A DNA stretch of 64,000 bases from Kushneria phyllosphaerae (GCF_900312995.1 NZ_ONZI01000002.1:496001-560000), one strand, 5' to 3'. Counted from the stretch's first letter, positions 26,972-37,545 are shown. Notes: generated by a model not told the origin, from the sequence alone. Program-made: numbers and translations.

Positions 26972-27172
26972 GGTGTCTCCTTTCGGTTTGACAGCTTCTC
27001 GATGACAGACATATCCGCCATGGGAAGCAAGGAGTTGATAGAAGGGTATTTTTCGTTACAAGGGCAGGCCCGAGGATGTTGTCTCGATGCCCTGCAAATG
27101 CATTCGGCGGCCGTAGCCGCCGCGAAACCGCACAATTGTAGGGAGATGGCCCGCTGCTTGCAAGCAAAAGGA

Positions 27173-28045
27173 TCAGTGGGTGCTTCGCTGACGCACCGCT
27201 TCAAACAGACAGATGCCGGTGGCCACCGACACATTGAGACTCGACACCTGGCCGGCCATGGGAAGCTTGACCAACTGATCACAGTGCTCGCGCGTCAGAC
27301 GTCGAAGGCCCTTGCCTTCGGCCCCCATGACCAGCGCGGTGGGCCCGCGCAGGTCGACATCGTGAACCAGAGCCTCGGCTTCTCCCGCGGCCCCCAGAAC
27401 CTGCATGCCGTACTCTTTCAGCCGTACCAGAGCTCTTGCCAGATTGGTCACCTGATACACCGGCACGCTTTCGGCACCGCCACAGGAAATCTTTCGCACC
27501 GTGGCATTAAGCGGCGCCGAGCGGTCCTTGGCGACCATCACGCCAATGACGCCTGCTGCATCGGCCGAGCGCAGACAGGCTCCGAAGTTATGTACGTCGG
27601 TGACGCCATCAAGCACCAGAAGCAGCGGTGATTGATCAGCCCGCGCGTCAAGCTGCCAGAAAAGAGAGGCCTCATTGTCGGCGACCAGCGGCTCACAAAA
27701 GGCAATCACCCCCTGATGAGCCCCTTCGGCGATCTGATCGAGCACCTCACGAGGCTGAAGCACAAGACGCGCGCCGAGCGTAGTGGCCTGCTGCTGGATA
27801 TCGGCCAGACGCTTTTCTGCCTGACCTTCCTGCACCCAGAGCTCCACGGGCACCTGCTGGCGTGCCAGCAGGGTTTCGACGGCGTGAACGCCATGGACAG
27901 CATCAAGCCCGCGCGGCGCGCCAGCCCGGGCACCCGAGTGACCACCGCCCTTGCCACGGCCAGTAGTCTGCTGCCGGCGTTGCTCCTGTGGTTTGCTGCC
28001 GCCGCGTTTGCCACTTTTATCACTGCGCTGATGATCGCCTTTCAT
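27173..28045 (-). CDS. rlmB: 23S rRNA (guanosine-2'-O-)-methyltransferase RlmB
   Basis: 290 residues, longer than the E. coli enzyme (243) because of a basic, Gly/Arg/Gln-rich N-terminal extension of about 45 residues. The SpoU/TrmH core follows: GVHAVETLL near residue 52, a substrate-binding domain, then the knotted SPOUT motifs NFGACLRSADAAG, VMGAEGKGLR and SLNVSVATGI. It 2'-O-methylates G2251 (E. coli numbering) in the peptidyl-transferase P loop. The start overlaps the rnr stop (ATGA), matching the rnr-rlmB pairing of enteric bacteria. Confidence 0.95.
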   Translation of the reverse strand: MKGDHQRSDKSGKRGGSKPQEQRRQQTTGRGKGGGHSGARAGAPRGLDAVHGVHAVETLLARQQVPVELWVQEGQAEKRLADIQQQATTLGARLVLQPREVLDQIAEGAHQGVIAFCEPLVADNEASLFWQLDARADQSPLLLVLDGVTDVHNFGACLRSADAAGVIGVMVAKDRSAPLNATVRKISCGGAESVPVYQVTNLARALVRLKEYGMQVLGAAGEAEALVHDVDLRGPTALVMGAEGKGLRRLTREHCDQLVKLPMAGQVSSLNVSVATGICLFEAVRQRSTH

Positions 28046-30633
28046 GACTTGCGACGGCCCTTGTCAGTCTCACGCTTGCCTTTTTTCTCGCCACTGCTCC
28101 TGGTTTTGCCGCTCTTTCGCTTGTCGGGCTCACTACCGCTGACGCTGGCAGACTTGTCACTACGTTTGCGAGACTTCCGCTCGGCCGCGTCTTCTTCAGC
28201 CTTTAGGGTATCAGGGGCCTCTGTGCTGGAGGCCTTCTCTTCCCGACGGCGCAGACGTTCCTTCTTGCCCGGGCGGGACTTGCGACGCTTCTTGCTCGGC
28301 GCCTCCGTTTCGACAGGCGTCTTGCTGTCACCGGCCGGCGCATCGGCACCGGGCTTGCGAATACGGCGACGCGACTGGGGTTTGGCATCGGTCAGCATGA
28401 AATCGATCTTGCGATCATCAAGATCGACGCGAGCCACCTGAACGGTGACGCCATCGCCGAGACGATAGGTCACGCCGCTGCGATCGCCCTTGAGCTGATG
28501 CCGCTCGGCTTCATACTGGTAATAGTCGGAAGGCAGATTGGTGATATGCACCAGCCCCTCGACAAAGTGCTCGTTGAGCCGCACAAACAGGCCGAACTGA
28601 GTAACCGAGGCGATGGCGCCTTCGAAGACATCACCGACCTTGTCGGCCATGAACTCGCACTTGAGCCAGTCCTCGACATCGCGCGTGGCTTCATCGGCAC
28701 GCCGTTCGGTCATCGAGCAATGCTCACCCATGGCGACCATCTGTTCGAAGTTATACGGGCACCAGCGCTGCGGCTCATTATTGGCCGCACCTTCCACACG
28801 CTCCACGTTGGTCGATTCACGCTGACTGCGAATGACCGAGCGAATAGCGCGATGCACCAGCAGATCAGGATAGCGCCTGATCGGCGACGTAAAGTGAGCG
28901 TAGGCGGCATAGGCCAGCCCGAAATGGCCTTCATTGTGCGGCGAATAAACGGCCTGGTTCATGCTGCGCAGCATGACAGTCTGAATGATATCGGCATCCG
29001 GACGGCCATTGATCACTTCACGAAGCGTCTGGAAATCCTGCGGCGTGGACTTGCCCTTTTCGCCACTGGCGCCCAGCGTCAGACCCAGCTCGCCCAAAAA
29101 TGCCCGCAGCGTGGCAAGCTTTTCATCAGAGGGCGAGGCGTGAACGCGATAAAGCGCCGGCAGCTTGTGCTTTTCCAGAAAGCGCGCGGTGGCCACGTTG
29201 GCCGCCAGCATGCACTCTTCGATCAGCTTGTGGGCATCATTGCGGGTCCGCGGCACGATGCGTTCGATCTTGCGCTGCTCGTTGAAAACGATCTGGGTTT
29301 CGGTCGTTTCAAAATCGATCGCACCGCGGACGGTGCGCGCCTGGCGCAGTGTCTTGTAAAGCCCGTGCAGCGCTTCCAGCGGCTTGACCACATGGGCGTA
29401 TTCGCCGCGCAGGGCCTGACCTTCTTCGCTGTCGGCGTCTTCAAGCATGGTGCCGACCTTGTTGTAGGTCAGCCGCGCATGCGAGCGCATCACGCCTTCA
29501 TAGAACTTGTAGCGGCTGATCTCGCCGCGTTGCGAGATATTCATCTCGCAGACCATGCAGAGCCGGTCGACATCCGGATTGATCGAGCACAGTCCGTTGG
29601 ACAACAGCTCGGGCAGCATGGGCACGACCTGGCCGGGGAAGTAAACCGAATTGCCTCGCTGCCAGGCCTCGCGGTCCAGCGGCGAATCGACCTCGACGTA
29701 GTGCGAGACATCGGCAATGGCCACAATCAGCTTCCAGCCGCCGGATTTGGTCTTCCAGGAATAAACGGCGTCGTCAAAGTCCTTGGCGTCTTCACCGTCG
29801 ATGGTGACCAGCGGCCAGTCACGCAGATCGACGCGCTGCTGCTTGTCCTCGTCGAGAACTTCCTCGCTCATGTCGCGGATCTGATCCAGCACCTCGACCG
29901 GGAACTCGGCCGGGATATCATGTTCGCGAATGGCGATATCGATTTCCATGCCGGGGTCCATGCGCTCACCCAGCACTTCGGTCACTTCACCAATGGGCTG
30001 CTGGCGCAGACCAGGCTGCGTGGTAATGCGCACCTCGACCACCTGACCATCTTCAGCGCCGTTGGCCGAGCCTTCCTCGATGATGATTTCATGAGCAATG
30101 CGACTATTTTCGGGCACAACCACGGCGATATCGCTGCCGCGATTGCGATATAGCCCGATCAATGTGGGCGTATTGCGCTCTAGAATGTCATTGACACTGG
30201 CCTCTTCCCTGCCACGTCGATCCTTGCCGCTGACACGTACACGCACGCGATCACCGTCAAAAAGACGGCGCATCTGACGCGGCGGAATGACAAGGTCCGG
30301 CTTTTGCTTGTCATCGCGGACAAAAAAGCCGATGCCATCGCGATGGCCGACCACGCGACCATCCAGCAATAGATCGGGGTCGATAATTTCAAACGCGCCG
30401 CTTTTCTGACGCAGGATCTGTCCGTCACGCTCCATGGCAGACAGGCGTCGGCGGACCGCTTCCAGACGATCCTCATCCTTGATACCCAGCAACTTGCTGA
30501 CATCTTCGTGTGCAATCGGCTTGCCGTGCTCGGTCAGAATCTGCAGAAGGTATTCACGACTGGGGACCGGGTTGTCATATTGACTGGCCTCGCGTTCCGC
30601 TTGCGGATCGTCGGCTGGCGTCCATTGACTCAT
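28042..30633 (-). CDS. rnr: ribonuclease R
   Basis: 863 residues from the ATG at 30633, which has AGGGAAG upstream; an in-frame extension to 30828 runs back toward the tRNA promoter and looks non-coding. Order: helix-turn-helix domain (SREYLLQILTEHGKPI), cold-shock domains, RNB catalytic domain with DGEDAKDFDDAV near residue 280, S1 domain (GAIASVTQFGLFVRL) near 655, and a long Lys/Arg/Ser/Asp-rich tail from about 735. A 3'-5' exoribonuclease that degrades structured RNA and acts in tmRNA-linked decay. Coupled to rlmB. Confidence 0.96.
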   Translation of the reverse strand: MSQWTPADDPQAEREASQYDNPVPSREYLLQILTEHGKPIAHEDVSKLLGIKDEDRLEAVRRRLSAMERDGQILRQKSGAFEIIDPDLLLDGRVVGHRDGIGFFVRDDKQKPDLVIPPRQMRRLFDGDRVRVRVSGKDRRGREEASVNDILERNTPTLIGLYRNRGSDIAVVVPENSRIAHEIIIEEGSANGAEDGQVVEVRITTQPGLRQQPIGEVTEVLGERMDPGMEIDIAIREHDIPAEFPVEVLDQIRDMSEEVLDEDKQQRVDLRDWPLVTIDGEDAKDFDDAVYSWKTKSGGWKLIVAIADVSHYVEVDSPLDREAWQRGNSVYFPGQVVPMLPELLSNGLCSINPDVDRLCMVCEMNISQRGEISRYKFYEGVMRSHARLTYNKVGTMLEDADSEEGQALRGEYAHVVKPLEALHGLYKTLRQARTVRGAIDFETTETQIVFNEQRKIERIVPRTRNDAHKLIEECMLAANVATARFLEKHKLPALYRVHASPSDEKLATLRAFLGELGLTLGASGEKGKSTPQDFQTLREVINGRPDADIIQTVMLRSMNQAVYSPHNEGHFGLAYAAYAHFTSPIRRYPDLLVHRAIRSVIRSQRESTNVERVEGAANNEPQRWCPYNFEQMVAMGEHCSMTERRADEATRDVEDWLKCEFMADKVGDVFEGAIASVTQFGLFVRLNEHFVEGLVHITNLPSDYYQYEAERHQLKGDRSGVTYRLGDGVTVQVARVDLDDRKIDFMLTDAKPQSRRRIRKPGADAPAGDSKTPVETEAPSKKRRKSRPGKKERLRRREEKASSTEAPDTLKAEEDAAERKSRKRSDKSASVSGSEPDKRKSGKTRSSGEKKGKRETDKGRRKS

Positions 30634-30819
30634 AGATTGCTTCCCTGAAATGGTTGTCTTGTGATACCGGGCAAGATGGCGAGCAGCGGGCGCGGGATAA
30701 TGTGATGTCTTGTCTTCATAACATCGATTATAGCGGTCTCGACTGGACGACCCAAACCCCTTTATTACCCCGAAAACGTTGCAGGGTGTAAAAAAATGGC
30801 TTTTGGTGACCCTCTCCTC

Positions 30820-30847
30820 TTGCATCACTCAAAAAATTGCGTATTAT
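30820..30847 (+). promoter_or_regulatory. promoter of the tRNA-Leu array
   Basis: TTGCAT (30820-30825), 16 nt spacer, TATTAT (30842-30847), then a GC-rich discriminator (GGCCC), as in stringently controlled stable-RNA promoters. It is 12 nt from the first tRNA. Confidence 0.65.
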
Positions 30848-30859
30848 TTCGGCCCACCT

Positions 30860-30946
30860 GCCCGGATGGCGGAATTGGTAGACGCGCTAGCTTCAGGTGC
30901 TAGTGACCGTATGGTCGTGGAGGTTCAAGTCCTCTTCCGGGCACCA
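30860..30946 (+). tRNA. tRNA-Leu(CAG), copy 1
   Basis: 87 nt including encoded CCA. Acceptor GCCCGGA pairs with TCCGGGC; anticodon arm CTAGC-TTCAGGT-GCTAG gives anticodon CAG; long variable arm (GTGACCGTATGGTCGTG) typical of leucine class II tRNAs; T loop TTCAAGT. Confidence 0.97.
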
Positions 30947-31029
30947 TCTCAAACACCGAGACGGTGAAAAGACAGATACCGATGGCTGGTTTTGTCGAAC
31001 TCAGGTAGCTGCAGTATCGTTTGATCGAC

Positions 31030-31116
31030 GCCCGGATGGCGGAATTGGTAGACGCGCTAGCTTCAGGTGCTAGTGACCGTATGGTCGTGGAGGTTCAAGT
31101 CCTCTTCCGGGCACCA
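31030..31116 (+). tRNA. tRNA-Leu(CAG), copy 2
   Basis: 87 nt, identical to copy 1 over its length, including CCA. Separated from copy 1 by 83 nt of unrelated sequence. Confidence 0.97.
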
Positions 31117-31164
31117 GTTGATCAGACATCGCTTTCATCACGGTCTTCGGACTGATGACACCCT

Positions 31165-31251
31165 GCCCGGGTGGCGGAATTGGTAGACGCGCTAGCTTCA
31201 GGTGCTAGTGACCGTATGGTCGTGAAGGTTCAAGTCCTTTCCCGGGCACCA
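31165..31251 (+). tRNA. tRNA-Leu(CAG), copy 3, with compensatory changes
   Basis: 87 nt with CCA. Differs from copies 1 and 2 by an acceptor pair A-T to G-C (GCCCGGG/CCCGGGC) and a T-stem pair G-C to A-T (GAAGG/CCTTT), so both helices stay intact. This argues that it is functional. Confidence 0.97.
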
Positions 31252-31467
31252 TGTTTCTCCCCTGATTGACCTTTTGATCTGTTTTATCCTTCGATATCTG
31301 GATCCCATCCCTGATGGTATTGTCAGACGCGCCTGTCTGATCACCTCTTCGCGCGATGGTTTCCTACACGTGGTTTAAATGACTTCCCTGCCCTGTCTGG
31401 CGCCCTGACATCTTCAGCAACGCTGACATCGTCATGACACCGACTCAGGCTGATGCCGTGACCGGGC

Positions 31468-32328
31468 TCAATAGCGCGCCGGCTGTCTTGCTACCTTCTC
31501 AAGCCCCCACCCTTGCGTATTAACACCGGATTCCAGCGGCTCGGCCATATCAAGTGGCAGTTCGCTGAAGAAGTTAAATCCCGTGCGCGCTTCAACCTCG
31601 TCCACGCTGACCAGAAAACGATCAAGCGGCTCATCGCCACGAACGTTTTGAGGCACGATAAAGGCAATCATTTTTGGCGCGGTATCGGCGCTGCCCGGTG
31701 CCACCACAATCTTGTAAAAGGCGTCCGGAATTTCGATAAACGATGACAGCCGCTTGATATCGTCATCGAAGACAGGGCCGGTGGTGATCCAGAGAGTACC
31801 GAATCGATCGGCAAAATCATCGATCACTACCTCTTCCAGCCGCTGCCATACGCGCCGGTTCAGGTCGGGTCTTTGGGGCGAGATATTGCTCATCTGAAAG
31901 GTATCAAGCTGCGCCTGACGACCGTGAACGGCGGCAACCGCGTAATTGGGCGCTTGATGACCACGATCAAAGCCACTGCCGGTATAGTCATCACTGGTGA
32001 CCGGCCAGAGCGTACGCCAGTCATCACTGAAATGCCCCGGGCGGGCGCCAATGGCGGGATGGTTCACCCGGTTCAGACGATAAACCGTCCATAATGGATT
32101 GGCGCGCAGATCCGACCAGCCCGTCAGGAACCCGTCGTTGCGAAGCGTTCGATTGAGCGTTTTCCAGTCATACCAGACTTCGGCCTGGGGCGTACCCATC
32201 CAGCTCATCTGCGCCCAGTACGTGCGCTCCTGGTAATACCAGAGCCCATAAATGACCGCCGTTGCCATAAGGCCGGCACCACTCATGCGCCTGAAGCGCT
32301 TTAAAAGCCCTGGGCGTCGCCGCGCCAT
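31468..32328 (-). CDS. DNA/RNA non-specific endonuclease (NUC1/NucA type), membrane-anchored or secreted
   Basis: About 286 residues from the ATG at 32328, which has AGGGG six nt upstream; an ATG two codons earlier is also possible. A basic N-terminus (ARRRPGLLKRFRRM) followed by a hydrophobic stretch at about 18-33 forms a signal anchor. The catalytic motif DRGHQAP of the beta-beta-alpha-metal nucleases is near residue 118, with the Mg-binding Asn in the QMSNISPQ segment. Such enzymes cut DNA and RNA with little specificity in the periplasm or outside the cell. No immunity gene is adjacent. Confidence 0.88.
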   Translation of the reverse strand: MARRRPGLLKRFRRMSGAGLMATAVIYGLWYYQERTYWAQMSWMGTPQAEVWYDWKTLNRTLRNDGFLTGWSDLRANPLWTVYRLNRVNHPAIGARPGHFSDDWRTLWPVTSDDYTGSGFDRGHQAPNYAVAAVHGRQAQLDTFQMSNISPQRPDLNRRVWQRLEEVVIDDFADRFGTLWITTGPVFDDDIKRLSSFIEIPDAFYKIVVAPGSADTAPKMIAFIVPQNVRGDEPLDRFLVSVDEVEARTGFNFFSELPLDMAEPLESGVNTQGWGLEKVARQPARY

Positions 32329-32438
32329 ATCCATCCCCTGCCACTGTTTTTTTCAAAAACCGCTGACTTTTCGAAAGCCGCCCATCCAGGCGGCGGCGAG
32401 TATACATCAGTCAGTAACAGGCTGCTGATATGACTAAA

Positions 32439-32462
32439 AAAACGGGCCAGAAGGCCCGTTTC
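32439..32462 (-). terminator. rho-independent terminator after spoVR
   Basis: AAACGGGCC-AGAA-GGCCCGTTT, followed by TTTTTAGTCA when read leftward, about 37 nt after the spoVR stop. It closes the prkA-yeaH-spoVR operon. Confidence 0.93.
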
Positions 32463-32497
32463 ATCCAGTGCAAGTACAACATCGGCGGGGCATGCCA

Positions 32498-34048
32498 CTA
32501 TCCGAAGTTCTGCGGCCAGTGATGGGTATCTACCACTTCACCGTTGTCGACGACTTCCAGCACGATGGGAAATCCCCACAGCTGATGCAGATAGTGCATG
32601 ACCGGTGACAACGTATCATCCAGCGTTCGCCGCTGCGTTCGCTCATGACGCAGCACCAGCGAGCGGTCGCCATGAATATTGGCCGCCCAGACCTGAATAT
32701 CCGGCTCCCGGTGCCCCAGCGAATACTGCAGCGACAACGCCTCACGAATGCGCCTGTAACCGCGTTCATCATGAATGGCCGAAATTTCGACCATGTCATC
32801 CTGATCGTCATCAAGCAGTGCAAAAAACTTCATGTCTCGCATCACCTTCGGCGACAGAAACTGCTGAATGAAGGATTCATCCTTGAAGTTGTGCATGGCG
32901 AAATGGACCGTGTCGAGCCAGTCGCTGCCGGCCATCTCCGGAAACCATGCCCGGTCCTCCTCGGTAGGTTCGGTGCAGATACGCCGTATATCAGTGAACA
33001 TGGCAAATCCCAGCGCATAGGGATTGATGCCGTTATACCAGGGACTGTCAAAGCCCGGCTGCGCTACCACCGCCGTATGCGACTGGAGAAATTCCAGCAT
33101 CACGCCTTCATCAATGAGCTTTTCATTAAAGAGGCGATGCATGATGTTGTAGTGCCAGAAGGTGGCCCATCCTTCATTCATGACCTGGGTCTGGCGCTGC
33201 GGATAGAAATATTGCGCCAGCTTGCGCACGATGCGTACGATCTCACGCTGCCAGGGCGCCAGCAGCGGCGCATTTTTTTCGATGAAATAGAGCAGGTTTT
33301 CCTGCGGTTCTGATGGGTAGCGTGGACGCTGATTGAGCCCCTGAGCATCGCCATCCGCACCCGGGGCATCGGCGGTACGCAGTTGAGGAATAGTACTCCA
33401 GAGCGTATTGATCTGCTGCTGCAGATAGCCTTCACGTTCCTGCTGGCGACGCGCCTCCTCCTCGGCCGAAATGGCAGAGGGACGCTTGTAGCGATCTACA
33501 CCCTGATTTTGCAGCGCGTGACAGGCATCCAGCAGCTGCTCGACGGCCTCGACGCCATGACGCTCCTCGCATTCGCTGACATAGCGACGGGCAAAGACCA
33601 GATAATCCACAATGGCGGAGGCATCGGTCCACGCCCGGAAAAGATAGTTGCCCTTGAAAAATGAGTTGTGGCCATGGCAGGCGTGCGCCATGACCAGAAT
33701 CTGCATCATCAGGGTGTTTTCTTCCATCAGATAGGCAATGCAGGGGTCGGAGTTGATGACCAGCTCATAGGCCAGCCCCATCTGCCCGCGCTTGTAGGCC
33801 TGCTCAACGGACAGGAACTGCTTGCCAAACGACCAGTGGCTGTAACCCACCGGCATGCCGATGCTGGAATAGGCATCCATCATCTGCTCGGAGGTAATGA
33901 TTTCGATCTGATTGGGATAGGTGTCCAGGCGAAATTCGCCGGCAATGCGAGCAATCTCTCGCTCATAGTGTTCAAGATCGTCAAAGGACCAGTCCGACCC
34001 CTGCCCCAGAAAATCCTCGTCGTGAATCGGCTTGTAGGATGTGCTCAT
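32498..34048 (-). CDS. spoVR: SpoVR family protein (YcgB)
   Basis: 516 residues, close to E. coli YcgB (510). Family segments visible: [13 protein letters not shown] near residue 80, [17 protein letters not shown] near 100, [13 protein letters not shown] near 120 and [14 protein letters not shown] near 292. Named after a Bacillus spore-cortex gene, but in Gram-negative bacteria its role is unknown; it travels with yeaG and yeaH. The ATG overlaps the yeaH stop (ATGA). Cytoplasmic, no signal peptide. Confidence 0.95.
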   Translation of the reverse strand: MSTSYKPIHDEDFLGQGSDWSFDDLEHYEREIARIAGEFRLDTYPNQIEIITSEQMMDAYSSIGMPVGYSHWSFGKQFLSVEQAYKRGQMGLAYELVINSDPCIAYLMEENTLMMQILVMAHACHGHNSFFKGNYLFRAWTDASAIVDYLVFARRYVSECEERHGVEAVEQLLDACHALQNQGVDRYKRPSAISAEEEARRQQEREGYLQQQINTLWSTIPQLRTADAPGADGDAQGLNQRPRYPSEPQENLLYFIEKNAPLLAPWQREIVRIVRKLAQYFYPQRQTQVMNEGWATFWHYNIMHRLFNEKLIDEGVMLEFLQSHTAVVAQPGFDSPWYNGINPYALGFAMFTDIRRICTEPTEEDRAWFPEMAGSDWLDTVHFAMHNFKDESFIQQFLSPKVMRDMKFFALLDDDQDDMVEISAIHDERGYRRIREALSLQYSLGHREPDIQVWAANIHGDRSLVLRHERTQRRTLDDTLSPVMHYLHQLWGFPIVLEVVDNGEVVDTHHWPQNFG

Positions 34049-35343
34049 GAGTGCGCCTCCTGACCGCTCTGGCGGCTTTTGAAGAGCTCACGAAAGACCG
34101 GATAGATATCACCGGCCTGCACGATCTGGCGCATGGCAAATCGCTCGGGATAGCGGTCCTGCACCCGCGTGTACTCCTCCCAGAGCGCCTGATGGGCATG
34201 CGGGGTGATTTCGACATAGGCGTAATATTGAAGCCTGGGCATCAGGGCATCCGAGAGGATCTGGCGACACTGAATGGAGTCGTCATCCCAGTTGTCGCCA
34301 TCACTTGCCTGAGCCACGTAGAGATTCCACTGCGCGGGCGGATAGCGCGCCTCGATGATCTCATCGAGCAGATGCAGCGCACTGGACACAATGGTGCCGC
34401 CGGTTTCACGCGAGTAGAAAAAGGCTTCTTCATCGACTTCGCGCGCCGAGGTGTGATGGCGGATGAACACCAGCTCGACGCGTTCGTAGTCGCGCTCAAG
34501 AAACAGATACAGCAGTAGAAAAAATCGCTTGGCGATGTCCTTGTGGTTCTGGGTCATGGAGCCCGAGACATCCATCACACAAAACATGACCGCCTTGTTG
34601 GAGGGTTGAGGCTGGTCGGTAAGATGGTTATAGCGAAGATCATAGGTATCGATGAAGGGCACAGCTTCCAGACGCCTTTCCAGCCGCTCTATCTCGTCTC
34701 TTAGCTCGCGAAGCCGGCCGGGGTGGCGCAGGACCGGATCCTTGCGCTCTTCTTCCTCCAGTGCCTTTTGTGCATCACACAGCGCTCGCCTGATTGGTGC
34801 GCGCATGGCAATGCGACGCGCCTGTGCCTCGCGCATCGAGCGCACGATATTCATGCGGGCAGGCACGCCCTGACGCGACAGGCCGGCACGTACAGGCCGG
34901 CTTTCGGCCATGTCGGCAATCTGCTTGCGCTCGAGATGCGGCAGTTCCAGCCCGTCGAAGATAAAGCTTAAAAACTCGTCCCGGGACAGCGTAAAGGCAA
35001 ATTCATCCACGCCTTCCCCCTGGTTGGAAGCCGACCCTTCGCCACTGCCACCGCCTCCACCGCCGCCGTGCGGGCGACGCATTCGATCCCCTTCGGCGAA
35101 CTCGCGGTTGCCGGGGCTGACCACGGTGCGCCGACCGCCCTTGCCATGACGGAACACGGGCTCGGAAATGTCCCGGCCTGGAATACTGACTTTCTCTCCG
35201 CGCTCCATGTCGGTGATCGAGCGCCGATTGACCGACTCCTCCACGGCCCGCTTGATGTGCTTTTGATAGCGTTTTAAAAAGCGCTGTCGGTTGACCGCAC
35301 TCTTGTGACGGGCGTTGCTGCGCCGATCGATGAAATAGCTCAC
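34045..35343 (-). CDS. yeaH: DUF444 (YeaH/YhbH) von Willebrand A-like protein
   Basis: 432 residues from a GTG at 35343 preceded by AGGAGGTGGTGAC; this start gives [14 protein letters not shown], the conserved N-terminus of E. coli YeaH (427 residues). An upstream ATG is in frame but has no such site. Features: [10 protein letters not shown] near residue 57, a Gly-rich, Glu/Gly/Ser linker near 80-105, and [16 protein letters not shown] near 255, a MIDAS-type metal site (DxSxS). Works with the PrkA kinase in starvation and stress response in enterics. Confidence 0.95.
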   Translation of the reverse strand: MSYFIDRRSNARHKSAVNRQRFLKRYQKHIKRAVEESVNRRSITDMERGEKVSIPGRDISEPVFRHGKGGRRTVVSPGNREFAEGDRMRRPHGGGGGGGSGEGSASNQGEGVDEFAFTLSRDEFLSFIFDGLELPHLERKQIADMAESRPVRAGLSRQGVPARMNIVRSMREAQARRIAMRAPIRRALCDAQKALEEEERKDPVLRHPGRLRELRDEIERLERRLEAVPFIDTYDLRYNHLTDQPQPSNKAVMFCVMDVSGSMTQNHKDIAKRFFLLLYLFLERDYERVELVFIRHHTSAREVDEEAFFYSRETGGTIVSSALHLLDEIIEARYPPAQWNLYVAQASDGDNWDDDSIQCRQILSDALMPRLQYYAYVEITPHAHQALWEEYTRVQDRYPERFAMRQIVQAGDIYPVFRELFKSRQSGQEAHS

Positions 35344-35424
35344 GTCACCACCTCCTGCAGACCGCTCACACCGGCTGCCCCGTCTCCGGGTGGGAATGGA
35401 CACCGGCCAGCCGGCGCCAACCGC

Positions 35425-37347
35425 TTACTGGGACTTGCGTACGCGCAGATACCACTCCGACAGTAAACGCACCTGCTTTTCGGTATAGCCGCGCGCGACC
35501 ATGCGATCGACAAAATCCTCGTGCTTTCTGCGATCGTCATTGGAGGCCTTGGCATTGAACGAGATGACCGGCAAAAGCTCTTCGGTGTTGGCAAACATCT
35601 TGTGCTCGATCACACCCTTGAGCTTTTCATAGGACTGCCAGCTGGGATTAAGCCCCTCGTTTTGCGCCCGAGCTCGCAACACGAAATTGACCACTTCGTG
35701 ACGAAAATCCTTCGGATTGGAAATACCGGCCGGCTTTTCGATCTTCTCGAGCTCTTCATTGAGTGCCTGGCGGTCAAGCAGTTCACCCGTCTCAGGGTCG
35801 CGAAACTCCTGATCCTGAATCCAGAAATCGGCGTAGGTCACGTAACGATCAAAAATGTTCTGACCGTACTCGGAGTAGGACTCCAGATAGGCGGTTTGAA
35901 TCTCCTTGCCGATGAAGTCGACATAGCGTGGCGCCAGATACTCCTTGATAAAGCGCAGGTAGCGGTCGTGTACCTCACTCGGCAACTGCTCCTGCTCAAG
36001 GCGCTGCTCGAGAACATATAGAAGATGTACAGGGTTGGCAGCCACTTCGCTGGAGTCGAAATTGAAGACTTTCGAGAGAATCTTGAAGGCAAAGCGGGTC
36101 GACAAACCTTCCATCCCCTCATCCACGCCGGCGCTGTCTCGGTACTCCTGGATCGAGCGGGCACGGGGGTCGGTATCCTTCAGATTCTGCCCGTCATAGA
36201 TGCGCATCTTGGAGTAAACGCTGGAGTTTTCCGGCTCCTTGAGCCTTGAAAGCACTGAAAACTGCGCCAGCATTCGCAAGGTATCCGGCGCACAGGGGGC
36301 ATGGGACAGCGATGAGTGCTGCAGCAGTTTTTCATAGATTTTCATCTCCTCGGAGACGCGCAGCGAATAAGGCACCTTGACCATGTACACGCGGTCCAGA
36401 AAGGCCTCATTGTTGCGATTATTGCGAAACTGCTGCCACTCACTCTCATTGGAGTGCGCCAGAATCACCCCATCAAAGGGAATGGCCCCCATGCCCTCGG
36501 TCGGATTGTAGTTGCCCTCCTGGGTGGCGGTCAGGAGTGGATGCAGCACCTTGATCGGCGCCTTGAACATCTCCACAAACTCCATCAATCCCTGATTGGC
36601 GCGACACAGCCCGCCCGAGAAGCTGTAGGCGTCCGGATCATCCTGAGAAAAGAGCTCAAGCTTGCGGATATCGACCTTGCCAACCAGCGAGGAGATGTCC
36701 TGATTGTTCTCATCTCCCGGCTCGGTCTTGGAGATTGCGATCTGGTTGAGTCGTGACGGGTAGACCTTGACGACTCGAAAGCGGGAAATATCGCCGCCAT
36801 ATTCGCGCAGCCGCTTGGCCGCCCAGGGCGACATGACACTGCGCATGTAACGCTTTGGAATGTTGTATTCGCTTTCCAGCGTGTCACCGTCCTCATCGGG
36901 GCTAAAAAGCCCCAGCGGTGACTCATGCACCGGGGAGCCCTTGATGGCATAAAAGGGAATCTGCTCCATCAGCGCCTTCAAACGCTCGGCAATCGAGGAC
37001 TTGCCACCGCCGACCGGTCCGAGCAGGTAGAGAATCTGCTTGCGCTCTTCAAGCCCCTGGGAGGCGTGGCGAAAATAGGCAACGATCTGCTCGATCGCCT
37101 CTTCCATGCCATGAAATTCGGCAAAGGCGGGATAGCGACGGATCAGCTTGTTGGAAAAAATACGAGAAAGGCGGGGGGTTTTGGCCGTATCAATGACTTC
37201 TGGCTCACCAATGGCCCTGAGCATGCGCTCGGAAGCACTGGCGTAGGCCTCCGGGTCCTTGCGACAGAGTTCAAGATACTCCTGAAGACTCATCTCTTCC
37301 TGGAGGGTGCGCTCAAAGCGATGCTGCACATGATCAAAAATGCTCAT
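35425..37347 (-). CDS. prkA: PrkA family serine protein kinase (YeaG)
   Basis: 640 residues, near E. coli YeaG (644). N-terminal AAA+-like domain with Walker A GPVGGGKSS near residue 112, followed by the PrkA C-terminal domain with EFVEMFKAPIKVLHPLL and a basic end. AAGGAG precedes the ATG. In E. coli yeaG-yeaH is RpoS-dependent and contributes to survival of nutrient starvation. First gene of the operon prkA-yeaH-spoVR, with 81 nt to yeaH. Confidence 0.96.
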   Translation of the reverse strand: MSIFDHVQHRFERTLQEEMSLQEYLELCRKDPEAYASASERMLRAIGEPEVIDTAKTPRLSRIFSNKLIRRYPAFAEFHGMEEAIEQIVAYFRHASQGLEERKQILYLLGPVGGGKSSIAERLKALMEQIPFYAIKGSPVHESPLGLFSPDEDGDTLESEYNIPKRYMRSVMSPWAAKRLREYGGDISRFRVVKVYPSRLNQIAISKTEPGDENNQDISSLVGKVDIRKLELFSQDDPDAYSFSGGLCRANQGLMEFVEMFKAPIKVLHPLLTATQEGNYNPTEGMGAIPFDGVILAHSNESEWQQFRNNRNNEAFLDRVYMVKVPYSLRVSEEMKIYEKLLQHSSLSHAPCAPDTLRMLAQFSVLSRLKEPENSSVYSKMRIYDGQNLKDTDPRARSIQEYRDSAGVDEGMEGLSTRFAFKILSKVFNFDSSEVAANPVHLLYVLEQRLEQEQLPSEVHDRYLRFIKEYLAPRYVDFIGKEIQTAYLESYSEYGQNIFDRYVTYADFWIQDQEFRDPETGELLDRQALNEELEKIEKPAGISNPKDFRHEVVNFVLRARAQNEGLNPSWQSYEKLKGVIEHKMFANTEELLPVISFNAKASNDDRRKHEDFVDRMVARGYTEKQVRLLSEWYLRVRKSQ

Positions 37348-37545
37348 GAACTTCTCCTTGAGTGGCGACGGTGTGTCCTGCCGTACGCACGCTCGTCATT
37401 TCCGTGAAATCAATCAGCCACTGCGGCACTCCCGCTTATCGAAGGTTCTTTCTCGCTTATGGAAAGCACTGTCAGGCGTTAAAACGAGGATGGTTGGTCG
37501 TGTTGATCCGGGAACACACCGGATAACACCCCTGCTTGATTCAGG

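Noticed and set aside
28498..30153. 551-residue open frame antisense to rnr
   Set aside because: No recognisable domain; rnr is continuous and fully conserved on the other strand.
31468..32328. Toxin of a contact-dependent or bacteriocin system
   Set aside because: Only a signal-anchored NUC1-type nuclease is visible; no delivery domain and no immunity gene are adjacent.
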